The notes: generated by a model not told the origin, from the letters alone. 64,000 bases of DNA from Mesorhizobium sp. PAMC28654 (GCF_020616515.1 NZ_CP085135.1:2790001-2854000), one strand, 5' to 3'; numbered from the stretch's first letter, positions 1 to 12,635 are shown. Numbers and translations are program-made.

Positions 1-60
1 AGGCGCTTCCGCCGGGATTGCCGCGCAAATGCCCTCAAACATAGCGGATGGACGATTGGA

Positions 61-1953
61 ATGAACTACAGGCGTGACATCGATGGCCTGAGGGCGGTTG
101 CGGTGCTTCCGGTCGTGCTCTTTCACTTCGGAGTTTCCGCCATTCCCGGCGGCTTCACCGGCGTCGACATTTTCTTCGTCATATCCGGTTACCTGATCAC
201 TGGCAGCCTGCTGGATGACCTCGATCGCGGTCAGTTCTCGATCGCACGGTTCTACTGGCGCCGGGCGCGGCGTATCCTGCCGGCCCTGGTCTTCGTCATT
301 CTCCTCAGTTGCATCGCGGCCTGGTTCATCCTGCTGCCGTCGGACCTGCACGAATTCAGCCTGAGCGTCATCGCGGCGTCCACCTTCTGGTCGAATATCT
401 ATTTCTGGAAAACGACCAACTACTTCTCGATCGATGCCGAACTGCGACCGCTGCTGCACACATGGTCGCTCTCCGTGGAGGAGCAGTATTACATCTTCGC
501 CCCGATCCTGATGTTCCTGATCTACCGCTATCTGGGCAAGCGCTGGCTGCTCGTGCTCGTGCCGATCATCATCGGCAGCTTCGCGCTGGCAATCATGGCG
601 ACCTCATTGGCGCCGACAGCCGGCTTCTACCTCTTGCCGACACGCATGTGGGAACTCATGCTGGGCGCGGTGCTCATGCTGAGACGCCCGCCCGCCATTG
701 GAAACCGGCTCTCGATGGAGCTTCTGGGACTGGCCGGCTTCGGCCTGATTGCCTACGGGTTCCTGACGATCTCGGAGAACGATCCGTTTCCGGGCTACAA
801 CGCCTTGTTTCCCTGCATCGGTACGGCCCTGCTGATCTATGTCGGCCAGACTCCACCGACCGCTGACAGGCCGGCGACGATCGCCACGCGAATTCTCCGG
901 TTCAGCCCGTTCGTCTGGATCGGCCTGATCTCATACTCGCTGTATCTCGTTCACTGGCCGATCAACTCGTTTGTCCATTATCTCTCGCTTCAGAACATCG
1001 GCGTGCCGACGGTCATCGCCATGATGATCGGCAGCCTTGCCCTCGCGACATTCTCCTGGAAATTCGTCGAGCAACCTTTCCGGCAGAAACGGCCGTTTAC
1101 AGCACCGTTGCCGATCTTCGCCTTTTCAAGCGCGGCGATTGCAGTGCTGTGTGCCTGTGGCCTCGCCGGCGCGCTCGCCAACGGGTTTCCGCACCGGTTT
1201 CCGGACTTCTCAACGCAGAAGGTCCAAGTCGGCGACTGGCGCAACGGCGTCTGTTTCAACGAGGGCTCGAGCCCGATAGAAACCTGGAACCTCGGGGATT
1301 GCACGCGCACACACGGCTTTGCCACCACCGTCATGCTGTGGGGGGATTCGTTTGCCGCGCACTACGTTTCGGGGCTCGAAGCCAACATCGACAAGATCCA
1401 GGCCAACGTTGTCCAATACACCTACGCCGGCTGCCCGCCGGACCTCTCGTATTTTTCCTACGCACGCCCCAGCTGCAGCCGTTTCAACAAGCGGGCCCTG
1501 ACCGTCATTCGAGATGCCGGAATCCAGTCGGTCATACTGAGCGGTCGCTGGACCGACTACGAGACCCGAGGGTTCGGCGGGCTTCAGCAAACGATCGCCA
1601 CGCTCCACGGTTTGGGCGTGCGCGTGTATGTCATCGGCCAATCACCGGAATTCATCGCCGACGTCCAGAAAATCGCGTTCTTCGCCAAGCGGGCGCATGC
1701 CGGCAATTCGGAATGGCCCATGGCCATGGATCCCAGGATCAATGAAAAGGTGCAACCCTTCACCAAAGGGGCCACCTTCATCGATCCGCTGACATCACTG
1801 TGCGACGCAAAAGGCTGCTCCTATGCCGATGCCGACACCGGTCAGTTCCTCTATTTCGACTATGGCCACTTCTCGACGGCTGGAGCCATCCTGGCTGTTT
1901 CAAAATACTGGCCGAGCTTTGCCGCCAGCGCCGAGGTTGCGAAGGCGAAGTGA
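61..1953 (+). CDS. Acyltransferase 3 family membrane protein with C-terminal SGNH domain (OafA/YrhL-like)
   Basis: Likely O-acetylates (or otherwise acylates) a cell-surface glycan such as O-antigen or exopolysaccharide at the inner membrane. The 630-aa protein opens with the family motif RDIDGLRA at about residues 5-12, followed by roughly ten hydrophobic segments to about residue 380 (acyltransferase 3 fold). A soluble periplasmic SGNH-hydrolase-like domain follows, with the block-I motif WGDSFAAH near residue 426 and the terminal Asp-x-x-His pair in DYGHFS near residue 600. This acyltransferase-SGNH fusion is a common two-domain architecture and the length is normal. ATG at 61 was chosen because the family motif begins almost at once. 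The acceptor and acyl group cannot be read from the sequence. Confidence 0.9.
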   Translation: MNYRRDIDGLRAVAVLPVVLFHFGVSAIPGGFTGVDIFFVISGYLITGSLLDDLDRGQFSIARFYWRRARRILPALVFVILLSCIAAWFILLPSDLHEFSLSVIAASTFWSNIYFWKTTNYFSIDAELRPLLHTWSLSVEEQYYIFAPILMFLIYRYLGKRWLLVLVPIIIGSFALAIMATSLAPTAGFYLLPTRMWELMLGAVLMLRRPPAIGNRLSMELLGLAGFGLIAYGFLTISENDPFPGYNALFPCIGTALLIYVGQTPPTADRPATIATRILRFSPFVWIGLISYSLYLVHWPINSFVHYLSLQNIGVPTVIAMMIGSLALATFSWKFVEQPFRQKRPFTAPLPIFAFSSAAIAVLCACGLAGALANGFPHRFPDFSTQKVQVGDWRNGVCFNEGSSPIETWNLGDCTRTHGFATTVMLWGDSFAAHYVSGLEANIDKIQANVVQYTYAGCPPDLSYFSYARPSCSRFNKRALTVIRDAGIQSVILSGRWTDYETRGFGGLQQTIATLHGLGVRVYVIGQSPEFIADVQKIAFFAKRAHAGNSEWPMAMDPRINEKVQPFTKGATFIDPLTSLCDAKGCSYADADTGQFLYFDYGHFSTAGAILAVSKYWPSFAASAEVAKAK

Positions 1954-2445
1954 AACAGACAAACAACGGGAGAGAGGCGACGCGCGTCGCCCCCGAAACT
2001 CTTGCATTCCAACGTCGGGTGATAGGCCGCACTCGTAGAGTATCCGACCGGTGACGCAGGCGGAATGGCTCGGCCTTTCATCCTCCGCACAAGGCGCGCA
2101 AGTGATGCGCGGTCTCGCAGGCAGGCAAACCAAAACGGTTAAATATCCGTAAACAATCTCTCTTCAATTAATTGAAAATAAAGCGAAAAATCTTCACTTT
2201 CCGGTTTCCCGCAATGTGCCCGCAATTTTCATTTGCGAGATAGCCGGTGTCTTTCACATGATGGATCGCACGGCAAATCAGCTCCCAATGACATGTGCTC
2301 CACGCCGGTTCGTGTGACCACGGCGCCGGGCGATCATTCCAGGCGAGAGACAACGAAACCGGAGTACGGCCGCCCCAAATGGTCGCGCTCTCAAAGGATC
2401 AAATCCGCGCGTCGAGTGCTGCGCATATGTGTCTGGAGTAATGCA
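1954..2445. other. Intergenic region, no gene seen
   Basis: About 490 bases between the acyltransferase and the outer-membrane protein gene. The part around 2140-2190 is AT-rich and may hold the promoter of the downstream gene. An open frame runs upstream of 2446 from 2233, but its residues are unlike a signal peptide, so it is treated as untranslated leader. Confidence 0.5.
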
Positions 2446-3069
2446 ATGTCTTCTCAAAGAATGATTGCCCTGGCGGGAGCCGCCCTTGCGCTCGCCGTGT
2501 ATTTGAACGGATCAGCGATGGCCGCCGACCTATCGCCCGCCTACAACGATCCCCCGGCTTTCCAGTGGAGCGGCGCCTATTTCGGTGCCCATGGCGGCAC
2601 GGCGTTCACAAGGATGCCAAACCCTTTCGCCGACAGGAACGGCTTCGATGCCGGCGCGCAGGCTGGCTACAACGTCCAGATGGGCCCGGCGGTTCTGGGC
2701 GCCGAAATCGAAGGCTCCTACCTGGGAGGCGCCGAGCACGATGTTCGGGGCGGCAAGGTCAAGGAAAAGTGGCGCGCGGCCGCCAAGGCCAAGGCCGGCC
2801 TCAGTTTCAATCAGACGCTGGTGTTTGGAACCGGCGGCGTGGCGCTCACCAAGTTCGAGAAGGGCGACAACCTGACCGACAGCAGCGGATGGAAGGCCGG
2901 ATATCTGGTCGGTGCTGGTATCGAGCAGGCCTTTGCCGGCGGTCTCTCCGCCAAGGTCGAGTATGACTATATCCGTACGCCGAACGTCGAGACGACGACC
3001 ACGCTCGGCACATCCAAGTCGACGATCGGAAGCCATGAGCTGAAAGCCGGCGTCAACTACCGGTTCTAG
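2446..3069 (+). CDS. Small outer-membrane beta-barrel protein (Omp25/RopB-like)
   Basis: Predicted 207-aa porin-like barrel of the Omp25/Omp31 type found in Rhizobiales. ATG at 2446 is preferred over the longer open frame from 2233, because it follows a GGAG ribosome-binding site about 7 nt upstream and gives a proper signal peptide (hydrophobic AGAALALAVYLNGSAMA, cleavage likely after AMAA). After the signal the family pattern is clear: W-S-G-A-Y-F-G-A-H-G-G near residue 43, alternating beta strands rich in Gly and aromatics, 'VEYDYIRT' late in the protein, and the terminal strand HELKAGVNYRF ending in Phe, as needed for BAM-dependent insertion. Monocistronic. Function is probably structural or permeability related. 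Confidence 0.85.
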   Translation: MSSQRMIALAGAALALAVYLNGSAMAADLSPAYNDPPAFQWSGAYFGAHGGTAFTRMPNPFADRNGFDAGAQAGYNVQMGPAVLGAEIEGSYLGGAEHDVRGGKVKEKWRAAAKAKAGLSFNQTLVFGTGGVALTKFEKGDNLTDSSGWKAGYLVGAGIEQAFAGGLSAKVEYDYIRTPNVETTTTLGTSKSTIGSHELKAGVNYRF

Positions 3070-3085
3070 ACCACGGCTTCCCTCC

Positions 3086-3105
3086 GGCGGCGGCTACCCG
3101 CCGCC
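3086..3105 (+). terminator. GC-rich hairpin after the omp gene
   Basis: A perfect 8-bp stem (GGCGGCGG / CCGCCGCC) with a 4-nt loop, 16 nt after the stop codon. There is no T-run, so this is a stabilising 3' hairpin or a weak terminator rather than a textbook one. Confidence 0.5.
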
Positions 3106-3131
3106 TCCAGGTCCAGTGAAGGGCATCGATC

Positions 3132-3194
3132 GGAGAGAGCAGTTCTCGGGGATGGATTGGCCATATGGTCAATCCGCTGGGAACTGCCCTCTCC
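3132..3194. repeat. 63-bp imperfect palindrome
   Basis: Left arm GGAGAGAGCAGTTCTC pairs with the right arm ending in GAACTGCCCTCTCC. The centre ATTGGCCATATGGTCAAT is itself nearly palindromic. As RNA it would fold into one long hairpin. It could be a terminator, a small RNA or a palindromic repeat; no copy elsewhere in the window was seen. Confidence 0.5.
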
Positions 3195-3444
3195 GTTCGC
3201 CCTGAAATCCGCGGCGCGCCAAATGTTGCGTCGTAATGTCGGTGTAATCTTCGTAATCTACTTGCCTGTTGTAACCTCACGACAGGAATCACAATGCCCA
3301 TATGTGGCGCGGGCCATCTCAGATGTGCGCCGAGTGCTTTTTTCGCCGCAACTTTGTTTGCGCTGACGGGATTTCTACACCTTCCATGCCCTTGTATAGC
3401 GCGACGATCTGGATGAGACGTGAGCGGCGATCTGGATGAGATTC

Positions 3445-5882
<2,438 letters not shown>

Positions 5883-6214
5883 CTACCGGGCCGACCGCGA
5901 TCATAAGACGCTGAAAAATTGCGCGGCGGCGGGGGTGTAACTCCGGTCGGGCTACGCCCTCCCTTCGTCACACCCCCGCCGCCGAGTCTCATCCTGATTG
6001 ACGCTGAGTCTCACCTTGTTTGTCGCCGCGCACCCTTGCTTCCGAAGGCCGATGGTCGTGACCAATTTTCGCCAACCGAAGCTTGAATGTGAATAGACCA
6101 GAGCCGCCATCTGGCTCTTGTCGCATGCGGGCAACCACTTTACCGCCTACGCCACGGCCCAGGCCCCTTCCCCCACCGGAGATCGCCGCCGGCCCAAACT
6201 GACGGAGAATTCAT

Positions 6215-6889
6215 ATGCGCATCTTGCTGGTAGAGGACGAGCCGGAAATGGCTTCGGTCCTCAAGGCCGCGCTGGAGCGTCAGGACATCATTGTCGATCA
6301 CGTTTCGACACTCGCCGACGCCGAAGCCATGGCGCGGTTTGGACATCATGACGCCGTCATTCTGGATCGCCGCTTGCCCGACGGCGATGGCCTCAGCCTC
6401 ATACCGCGCCTGCGCGCCCTGCATGTGGAGGCGCCGGTGATCGCGCTGACCGCGATGAGCGGTCTCGATGACCGCGTCACCGGGCTTGATGCCGGCGCTG
6501 ACGACTACATGGTCAAGCCATTCGCCACGGTGGAGCTGGTCGCCCGGCTGCATGCCCTGCACCGGCGTTCATTCACCTCGCGTACCAACCAGACGGTGGT
6601 CGGCCGGCTCACCTATGATTTCCGATACCGCGAAGCGCTGGTCGAGGATCAGGCATTGGAATTGCCGCGGCGAGAGCGCCTTGTCCTGGAAACGCTCATT
6701 CGCCGGCCCGGCCGAACCATCATGCGCGGCGCATTGGAGGAGGCTGTCTACGCCCTGGACGACGAAATCGGCTCCAACGCCCTGGACGCGCATATATCCC
6801 GGCTACGCCGCAAACTCGAGGATGTCGCCGCCGGCATCGAGATCCGGGCAATCCGCAACCTTGGCTATCTCTTGCGGGCCGCGTCATGA
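6215..6889 (+). CDS. OmpR/PhoB-family response regulator
   Basis: Cytoplasmic transcription regulator of 224 aa. The receiver domain (about 1-115) has the acidic pocket EDE at 7-9, the phospho-acceptor Asp in VILDRRLPDG near 51 and the Lys in MVKPF near 101. A C-terminal winged helix (about 125-222) ends in the typical ISRLRRKLED recognition segment. It overlaps the downstream kinase gene by 4 nt (ATGA), so they form a two-component operon. The start codon lies on the 3' side of an NdeI-like CATATG with GGAGAA 7 nt upstream. The target genes are unknown. Confidence 0.93.
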   Translation: MRILLVEDEPEMASVLKAALERQDIIVDHVSTLADAEAMARFGHHDAVILDRRLPDGDGLSLIPRLRALHVEAPVIALTAMSGLDDRVTGLDAGADDYMVKPFATVELVARLHALHRRSFTSRTNQTVVGRLTYDFRYREALVEDQALELPRRERLVLETLIRRPGRTIMRGALEEAVYALDDEIGSNALDAHISRLRRKLEDVAAGIEIRAIRNLGYLLRAAS

Positions 6890-8316
6890 AGGAGATGCGC
6901 GCCCGCTCGCTGCAGTGGGTCCTGGTTCGGCGGCTGATCCTGCTGCAGGCGGCGACGCTTGTCATATTCATCGTGTTGTGCGTGGCCGCGTTGTGGATCG
7001 CCAATCCGCGGCTGCTGATTGACAACGAGGCAGCTGTAGACGCCCTGAAAAATGCGGTCGATCGCGACAGCAATGGCAAATTGATCGTCCATGAAACCGA
7101 GGAGCTGCGATCCTTTCGCGAGGAATTTCCCAATGTCTGGTACATCATTCGCGATAGTAGCGGCCAGAGCATTCGCTTTGGGAACGTACCCGACGTCTAC
7201 AACAGGGATTTTGGCGGTCTGCTGAGCGAAGTAGACCATGCAACCCTTGGATTTTCCGAGGATGACCTGCGGCCGGAAGCCTATATCGAAAAAGCCGCGA
7301 CCAAGGCCGGCATGATGCAGATCATGGCGGCGACACGATCCTCGCGCGGCGAAACCGAAGGACTGGAAGTCAACATCTCGGCCACCGTCGACGTGGCCAG
7401 GAACCCCGACGGCAGCAGGAACTGGGAGAAAGCCCTGCCAGCATTAGCGGTCATCATCGCAATACTGCTCCTGCCGATCATTCTCGTCATGGGGGTCACG
7501 ACCCTTGTGACGACGCCCGCGGTCGTTCGCCGGTCATTTGCCGGCCTTGTCGACACCGCCGACCAGGCGGCGCGCATCGACATCGACACGCGGGCGATGC
7601 AACTCCCGGTCAAGCGCGTGCCACAGGAAATCGCGCCGCTGGTCCATGCCTTCAACCAGGCGCTTGCGCGACTTGCCCAAGGCTATGACCGGCATAACCG
7701 CTTCCTGACCGATGCGGCTCATGAACTGCGCACGCCTATCGCCATACTGCGGACGCGCGCCGAACTGTTGAAGAAAGAGCCCCAGAGCGTTCGCCTTGTC
7801 CAGGATATCGAGCGTCTGTCGCATCTGGCGCAACAACTGCTGGACCATCAAATGCTCGACCGCCCGGCAAGCGAACGCCAGATCGTCGACCTGGCCGAAC
7901 TTGTCAGCCGGGTCGCGGCCGATTTCGCCCCGCTCGCCATCGAAGCTGGCTACGACCTTGCCTTCGAACCGTCCGCCAGCACGATCCGTGTCGAGGTGAA
8001 CACGCTGCAGATCGAGCGCGCCCTGGCAAACATCATTCGCAATGCGATCGACCATGGCGGGGCCAGGGGCACGATCACGGTGGCTATCGACGAGACGGGT
8101 GGTATTGAAGTCCGGGACGAAGGCCCGGGCATACCGGTGGAAGAGCATGAGAATGTCTTCGAGCCCTTCTACCGCTTGCAGCCGCAGTCACGCGGAGCCG
8201 GACTGGGATTGAACCTCGCCCGGCAGATAGCTTCGTTGCATGATGGAACGATCAGGATATTGAGCGGCTCGTGGCCGGGTGCCCGCATTCGGATGCACCT
8301 GCCTGTTCGCTCGTGA
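6886..8316 (+). CDS. Sensor histidine kinase (HisKA-type), partner of the upstream OmpR-type regulator
   Basis: Inner-membrane kinase of 476 aa. Two membrane spans (about 16-40 and 185-210) enclose a periplasmic sensor region of roughly 145 residues. A HAMP-like linker follows, then the dimerisation/phosphoacceptor helix FLTDAAHELRTP with His at about 279, and an HATPase domain with N box NIIRNAIDHG, G1 DEGPGIP and G2 GAGLGLNLARQ. The linked regulator is translationally coupled. The ligand is not known; the sensor region shows no motif I recognise. Confidence 0.92.
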   Translation: MKEMRARSLQWVLVRRLILLQAATLVIFIVLCVAALWIANPRLLIDNEAAVDALKNAVDRDSNGKLIVHETEELRSFREEFPNVWYIIRDSSGQSIRFGNVPDVYNRDFGGLLSEVDHATLGFSEDDLRPEAYIEKAATKAGMMQIMAATRSSRGETEGLEVNISATVDVARNPDGSRNWEKALPALAVIIAILLLPIILVMGVTTLVTTPAVVRRSFAGLVDTADQAARIDIDTRAMQLPVKRVPQEIAPLVHAFNQALARLAQGYDRHNRFLTDAAHELRTPIAILRTRAELLKKEPQSVRLVQDIERLSHLAQQLLDHQMLDRPASERQIVDLAELVSRVAADFAPLAIEAGYDLAFEPSASTIRVEVNTLQIERALANIIRNAIDHGGARGTITVAIDETGGIEVRDEGPGIPVEEHENVFEPFYRLQPQSRGAGLGLNLARQIASLHDGTIRILSGSWPGARIRMHLPVRS

Positions 8317-8362
8317 CAAGTTTCAACAGGAACCAAACCGGGACCATCGGAACGGTACAAGC

Positions 8363-8402
8363 GCTTCAGGCGAGCGCACGGGTGCGTGCGCTCGCCTGAA
8401 GC
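8363..8402. terminator. Strong 17-bp hairpin between the kinase and Gly-Asn genes
   Basis: GCTTCAGGCGAGCGCAC is followed by a 6-nt loop and its exact complement. It lies between two convergent transcription units (kinase on plus, repeat-protein cluster on minus) and probably acts as a bidirectional barrier, though neither side has a T-run. Confidence 0.6.
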
Positions 8403-8456
8403 CAATGACTGTCGATGTTCGGCCGGTCACTCGGTAATACCAAGAGCCCCCAGGAT

Positions 8457-8813
8457 TTAAGGGGTGCTGGGCGGCGGCACCTGGGACGTACCCTGATTGT
8501 CGCCTGTCACGGAATTGCCCATCCCGTTCCCGGAATTACCGTTGCCGTTGTTGTTTCCGACATCCAAGTTGCCGTTGTCGTCTCCGGAATTGCCATTGCC
8601 ATTGCCGTTTCCGACACCGAAGTTGCCGTTGTCGTTTCCGGAATTGCCATTGCCATTGTCGTTGCCGGAGTTGCCATTGCCATTACCGTTGCCGACGTTA
8701 CCGTTACCGTTTCCATTGCCGCTGCCGGCCATGACCGCGGTGCAGGAACAAGCGACGGCCAAAGCGACAGCAAGCAACAGCGGAGCGATGGAAGCTGATG
8801 CGCGGTTGGCCAT
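8457..8813 (-). CDS. Secreted Gly-Asn repeat protein, third gene of the cluster
   Basis: A 118-aa low-complexity protein of unknown function. A signal peptide (ASIAPLLLAVALAVACSC, cleavage near AVMAG) is followed by alternating Gly-Asn pairs (GNGNGN) spaced by SGND, FGVG or SGDD segments, ending in a Pro-rich tail (QVPPPSTP). ATG at 8813 is chosen: the stop of the upstream paralogue (8822-8824) lies 8 nt before it, and the GAGG overlapping that stop is a good ribosome-binding site. This implies translational coupling. Asp residues replace some Asn, making this paralogue more acidic. A Cys-Ser-Cys at the end of the signal could also suggest a lipoprotein, but no clean lipobox is visible. Confidence 0.75.
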   Translation of the reverse strand: MANRASASIAPLLLAVALAVACSCTAVMAGSGNGNGNGNVGNGNGNGNSGNDNGNGNSGNDNGNFGVGNGNGNGNSGDDNGNLDVGNNNGNGNSGNGMGNSVTGDNQGTSQVPPPSTP

Positions 8814-8821
8814 CGTCGGCC

Positions 8822-9558
<737 letters not shown>

Positions 9559-9742
9559 GACGGTCTCCTTGAGCTGTGTTCGAAGAGCTTGTTCGAAACA
9601 CCAGATTCGAACAGGTCGTTGCAGGTCGTTAGAAGGCGACGACCGGGATCCCTGGCGGGGCGATTGGGGGAGCGCCCTATGGAGTCGCCGGGGGTGAGGG
9701 CGAAACTGCAGGAATCCCGATCCTCAGCAGAACTGCTAACGG

Positions 9743-10156
9743 TCAATGATTGAAGTTGCCGTTGCCGTTGCCACTGAGAGCGCCCCAGTTACCGTTACCG
9801 TTGACGTTACCGTTGCCGAGGCCGAAATTGCCGTTGCCGTTCACGTTACCGTTCAGGGCGCCGTGGTTGGCGTTGCCGTTCACGTTGCCGTTCCCGATAC
9901 CGAAGTTGCCGTTGCCGTTCACGTTACCGTTGCCGATACCGTGGTTGCCGTTGCCGTTCACGTTACCGTTGCCGATACCGAAGTTGCCGTTGCCGTTCAG
10001 GTTGCCGTTAAAGGCACCCGAGTTGCCGTTGCCGTTGCCGTTACCATTGCCGATACCGACGTTTCCGTTACCATTGCCATTTCCATTGCCAATGCCGGCA
10101 AAGGATTGACCAGTAAAAGCAGCCAACACAGCCGCAGCGAGAATGATCTTTCTCAT
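9743..10156 (-). CDS. Secreted Gly-Asn repeat protein, first gene of the cluster
   Basis: A 137-aa protein of unknown function. MRKIILAAAVLAAFTGQSFA is a textbook signal peptide; the start follows AAGAGGA. The mature part consists of about nine units of the form GNGNVNGNGNxGIG, in which x is F, H, S or W, so the repeat period is about 14 residues. The last residues are GNGNGNFNH. There are no charged residues in the mature chain apart from His, and no Cys. The regular spacing suggests a beta-solenoid or amyloid-like extracellular fold, but that is inference. It is probably the promoter-proximal gene of the three. Confidence 0.8.
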   Translation of the reverse strand: MRKIILAAAVLAAFTGQSFAGIGNGNGNGNGNVGIGNGNGNGNGNSGAFNGNLNGNGNFGIGNGNVNGNGNHGIGNGNVNGNGNFGIGNGNVNGNANHGALNGNVNGNGNFGLGNGNVNGNGNWGALSGNGNGNFNH

Positions 10157-10495
10157 ATCCGTATCCTCTTCTTGAGATCTGAGTACTTGTTACTGTTGCC
10201 AACAACCACTCTCTATGGCCAAGTTGACGGTCTCATCATCTCGTCGATGCGAAACGTAAACAATTGGAATTCACCCATGCTGTGAGTCAGGTTTTAAGCT
10301 GGCGGTACTCTTCCGTTTCACCGCCGGCCCTGCGGGAAAAACCCGACAGACACGCCGGGGAAAAAGGTGTAGTAATTCAGGTGGCGCTTGGGGACGTTCT
10401 TGCTAGGGGTAGCCCACAATTCCAGCCAATCCGCGGGCAAAACTCACGCTTCACGACCCTTGATACATAGTCGCCGCCCATAGTCAGAGGCTCTC
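10157..10495. promoter_or_regulatory. Divergent promoter region between the Gly-Asn cluster and a NarL-type kinase
   Basis: About 340 bases separating the minus-strand repeat-protein cluster from the plus-strand kinase gene. No ORF is convincing. It contains a short inverted repeat CGGGAAAAACCCG near 10333. It should hold promoters for both sides and possibly binding sites for the adjacent regulators; I could not define one. Confidence 0.4.
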
Positions 10496-11842
10496 ATGGA
10501 CCTTGACATGCCGCCGGTAAAAACAACGAACAGCCGTGACTGGCTGGGGTTGCATAAGCAGATTGCCGGCGCCACGCTGCTGATTGGCGTATCCGCGCTC
10601 ATATGCAATTTCGCCTGGGCAACCGTGTTGGCGCACCACTCACGACACTATGGCGCCGTGGAATTGCTGCTGATCGTCGGGATCGTGCTGATCATGGCGC
10701 TTGCGATCACGTTGATGCGGTCGGCAAGTCGCATGGCCGGCGTCGAACGCGACTGGGCCCGCGCAAGCCAGGATTTCCAGGGCAGCCAGGCCCGCCTGCA
10801 GGCAGTGGTCAAGTACATGCCCGTCGGCGTCGTGGTGGTCGAGGCCCCCAGTGGCAGCCTGATCCTTGCCAACGACCAGCACGAACGACTGCTCAAGTAC
10901 ACACTGACCTCCGGCGTCAACCTCTGGGAACAGAGTGGACAAAAGGGATATCACGCCGACGGGCGGCCTTATGAGCACGACGACTGGCCGATCACCCGGG
11001 CCATCCGCGATGGCGAGGTGGTTCTCGATGAGGAGATCTGGGTCAAGCGCGGAGATGGGACCAAGGCTTGGCTTTCCATCAATTCGGCACCTGTTTTCGA
11101 CGCCTCGGGAGCCATATCGGCCGCGGTAATGGCCTTTACCGATGTCACGGAACGCAAGGAGATGGCCGAGGAGCGCGCGATGCTTGCACGCCGGCTTGTC
11201 AACGCACAGGAAGACGAGCGGTTGCGCGTCGCCCGCGAACTTCACGATGAGATGGGGCAGGACCTCACCGCGTTGTCATTGGGATTGAAGACCTTGGAGG
11301 ACGCGGTCGAGCTGCCAGATCTCAAGCAATCATTTGCCGGAATCCGGAAGATTGTCGAGCACATGAGCATCCAGGTGCACCACACCGCGGCAACGCTGCG
11401 GCCGACGCTGCTCAGCGACCTTGGCCTGCGGCAGGCCGTTGAAGACATGGTCGCGACCTGGGCCGAGCGCCTCAGCGTGTCGGCGGACGCACATCTGGAG
11501 GCCCTGGCCGATCCTCTGGACGACGAGGGCTCGGTGACGATCTATCGGGTGGTGCAGGAGGCGCTGACCAATGTCGCCAAGCACTCCGAAGCGAGTTGGA
11601 TCAGCGTCACGGCACAACACGCCGACGGCCAGTTGAGAATCGTCGTCGAGGATGACGGCAAGGGATTCGATCCCGAGGTCATCAACGAAACACGGTCCAG
11701 ATGCTTTGGACTTTCAGGCATGCGCGAAAGGCTGGCCCTGGTTGGGGGATATTTCGCGGTGGAAAGTGCCCCTGGGCAGGGAACAACCATCTACGCATCG
11801 TTGCCAGCGGCGACCCGACAAGCCGAGGTGAGCGCGCAATGA
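10496..11842 (+). CDS. PAS-domain sensor histidine kinase of the NarX/DegS type (HisKA_3)
   Basis: A 448-aa membrane kinase. Two N-terminal membrane spans (about 23-42 and 52-75) are followed by a PAS domain (about 95-220, including VEAPSGSLILAND and the PAC-like AVMAFTDVTERKEM). Next come the HisKA_3 phosphoacceptor helix RVARELHDEMGQD (His about 250) and an HATPase with EALTNVAKHS, VEDDGKGFDPE and CFGLSGMRERLALVGG. There is little periplasmic sequence, so sensing is probably by the cytoplasmic PAS domain or the membrane. It overlaps the response regulator by 4 nt and forms an operon with it. Confidence 0.92.
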   Translation: MDLDMPPVKTTNSRDWLGLHKQIAGATLLIGVSALICNFAWATVLAHHSRHYGAVELLLIVGIVLIMALAITLMRSASRMAGVERDWARASQDFQGSQARLQAVVKYMPVGVVVVEAPSGSLILANDQHERLLKYTLTSGVNLWEQSGQKGYHADGRPYEHDDWPITRAIRDGEVVLDEEIWVKRGDGTKAWLSINSAPVFDASGAISAAVMAFTDVTERKEMAEERAMLARRLVNAQEDERLRVARELHDEMGQDLTALSLGLKTLEDAVELPDLKQSFAGIRKIVEHMSIQVHHTAATLRPTLLSDLGLRQAVEDMVATWAERLSVSADAHLEALADPLDDEGSVTIYRVVQEALTNVAKHSEASWISVTAQHADGQLRIVVEDDGKGFDPEVINETRSRCFGLSGMRERLALVGGYFAVESAPGQGTTIYASLPAATRQAEVSAQ

Positions 11843-12498
11843 CCCAACCCCATTCGACTACTCGTCGCAGCGTGTTCCTTGTCGACGACCATCCGGTCGT
11901 GCTGTCGGGTATCCGGGCCATGGTCGAGGCGCAGGCCGACCTGCAAGTCGCCGGCACGGCGGGCGACGTGGAGAGCGCGCTGATCGGCCTTGCGGAAACA
12001 TTGCCGGATATCGTCGTCGTCGACGTTTCGCTGCCAGGTGCCAGCGGAATTGTGCTGGTCGACCGGATGCGAACACTCTTTCCGCAGATCGCCGCACTCG
12101 CCCTGACATTGCACGAAGAGGCCGCTTATGTGCGCCAGTTGCTCCAGGCCGGAGCGCGCGGCTTCATTCTCAAGCGCTCGGCTGCCGAGGAACTGATCCA
12201 TGCGATCCGGTCCGTCCTGGCCGGAGGGCTTTACATCGATCCCGGCGTGGCCGCCAAGATTCTGTCGGAACCTCGGTCCTCCGCCACCAATCCCGACCCG
12301 CTGAGCGAACGCGAAGTCATGGTTGTCAAGCTGGTCGCCAAGGGCTTCAGCAACAAGGAAATTTCCGGACAATTGTCGCTGAGCGTGAAGACCGTAGAGA
12401 CGTATCGCGCCAGGGCAACTGAAAAGCTGGGGTTGAGAACCCGCGCGGCGCTTGTTCGCTATGCGACAATCGAAGGCTGGATGACGCACGATTCGTAA
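11839..12498 (+). CDS. NarL/FixJ-family response regulator
   Basis: A 219-aa DNA-binding regulator. The receiver domain has the acidic pair VDDHPV at 15-20 and phospho-Asp in VVVDVSLPG at about 62. A LuxR-type helix-turn-helix occupies about 155-212, with LSEREVMVVKLVAKG and recognition helix SVKTVETYRARATEKL. ATG 11839 overlaps the kinase stop (ATGA); a longer upstream frame from 11701 is a shadow of the kinase gene. Output genes may include the Gly-Asn repeat cluster on the other side of the kinase, judged only from proximity. Confidence 0.93.
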   Translation: MTQPHSTTRRSVFLVDDHPVVLSGIRAMVEAQADLQVAGTAGDVESALIGLAETLPDIVVVDVSLPGASGIVLVDRMRTLFPQIAALALTLHEEAAYVRQLLQAGARGFILKRSAAEELIHAIRSVLAGGLYIDPGVAAKILSEPRSSATNPDPLSEREVMVVKLVAKGFSNKEISGQLSLSVKTVETYRARATEKLGLRTRAALVRYATIEGWMTHDS

Positions 12499-12591
12499 TC
12501 CGAGGCGATCACGTTCGCTCGTGGCGGTATTAGTGCAGGTCGCCCAAAAGTGGCCCCGGTTTTGGGAGAACGACATGCATGGAAAAAGGAC

Positions 12592-12635
12592 CTAAAGCGC
12601 GCCTCATGAATCCGTTTTGACGCGACGCGCTTTAG
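12592..12635. repeat. Rhizobial-type intergenic palindrome
   Basis: CTAAAGCGC at 12592 and GCGCTTTAG at 12627 form 9-bp arms around CCGTTTTGACGCGA. Elements of this pattern (AAAGCGCG with CGTTTTGACGCG) are common between genes in Mesorhizobium and relatives. It lies between the response regulator and gtrB. Confidence 0.6.
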
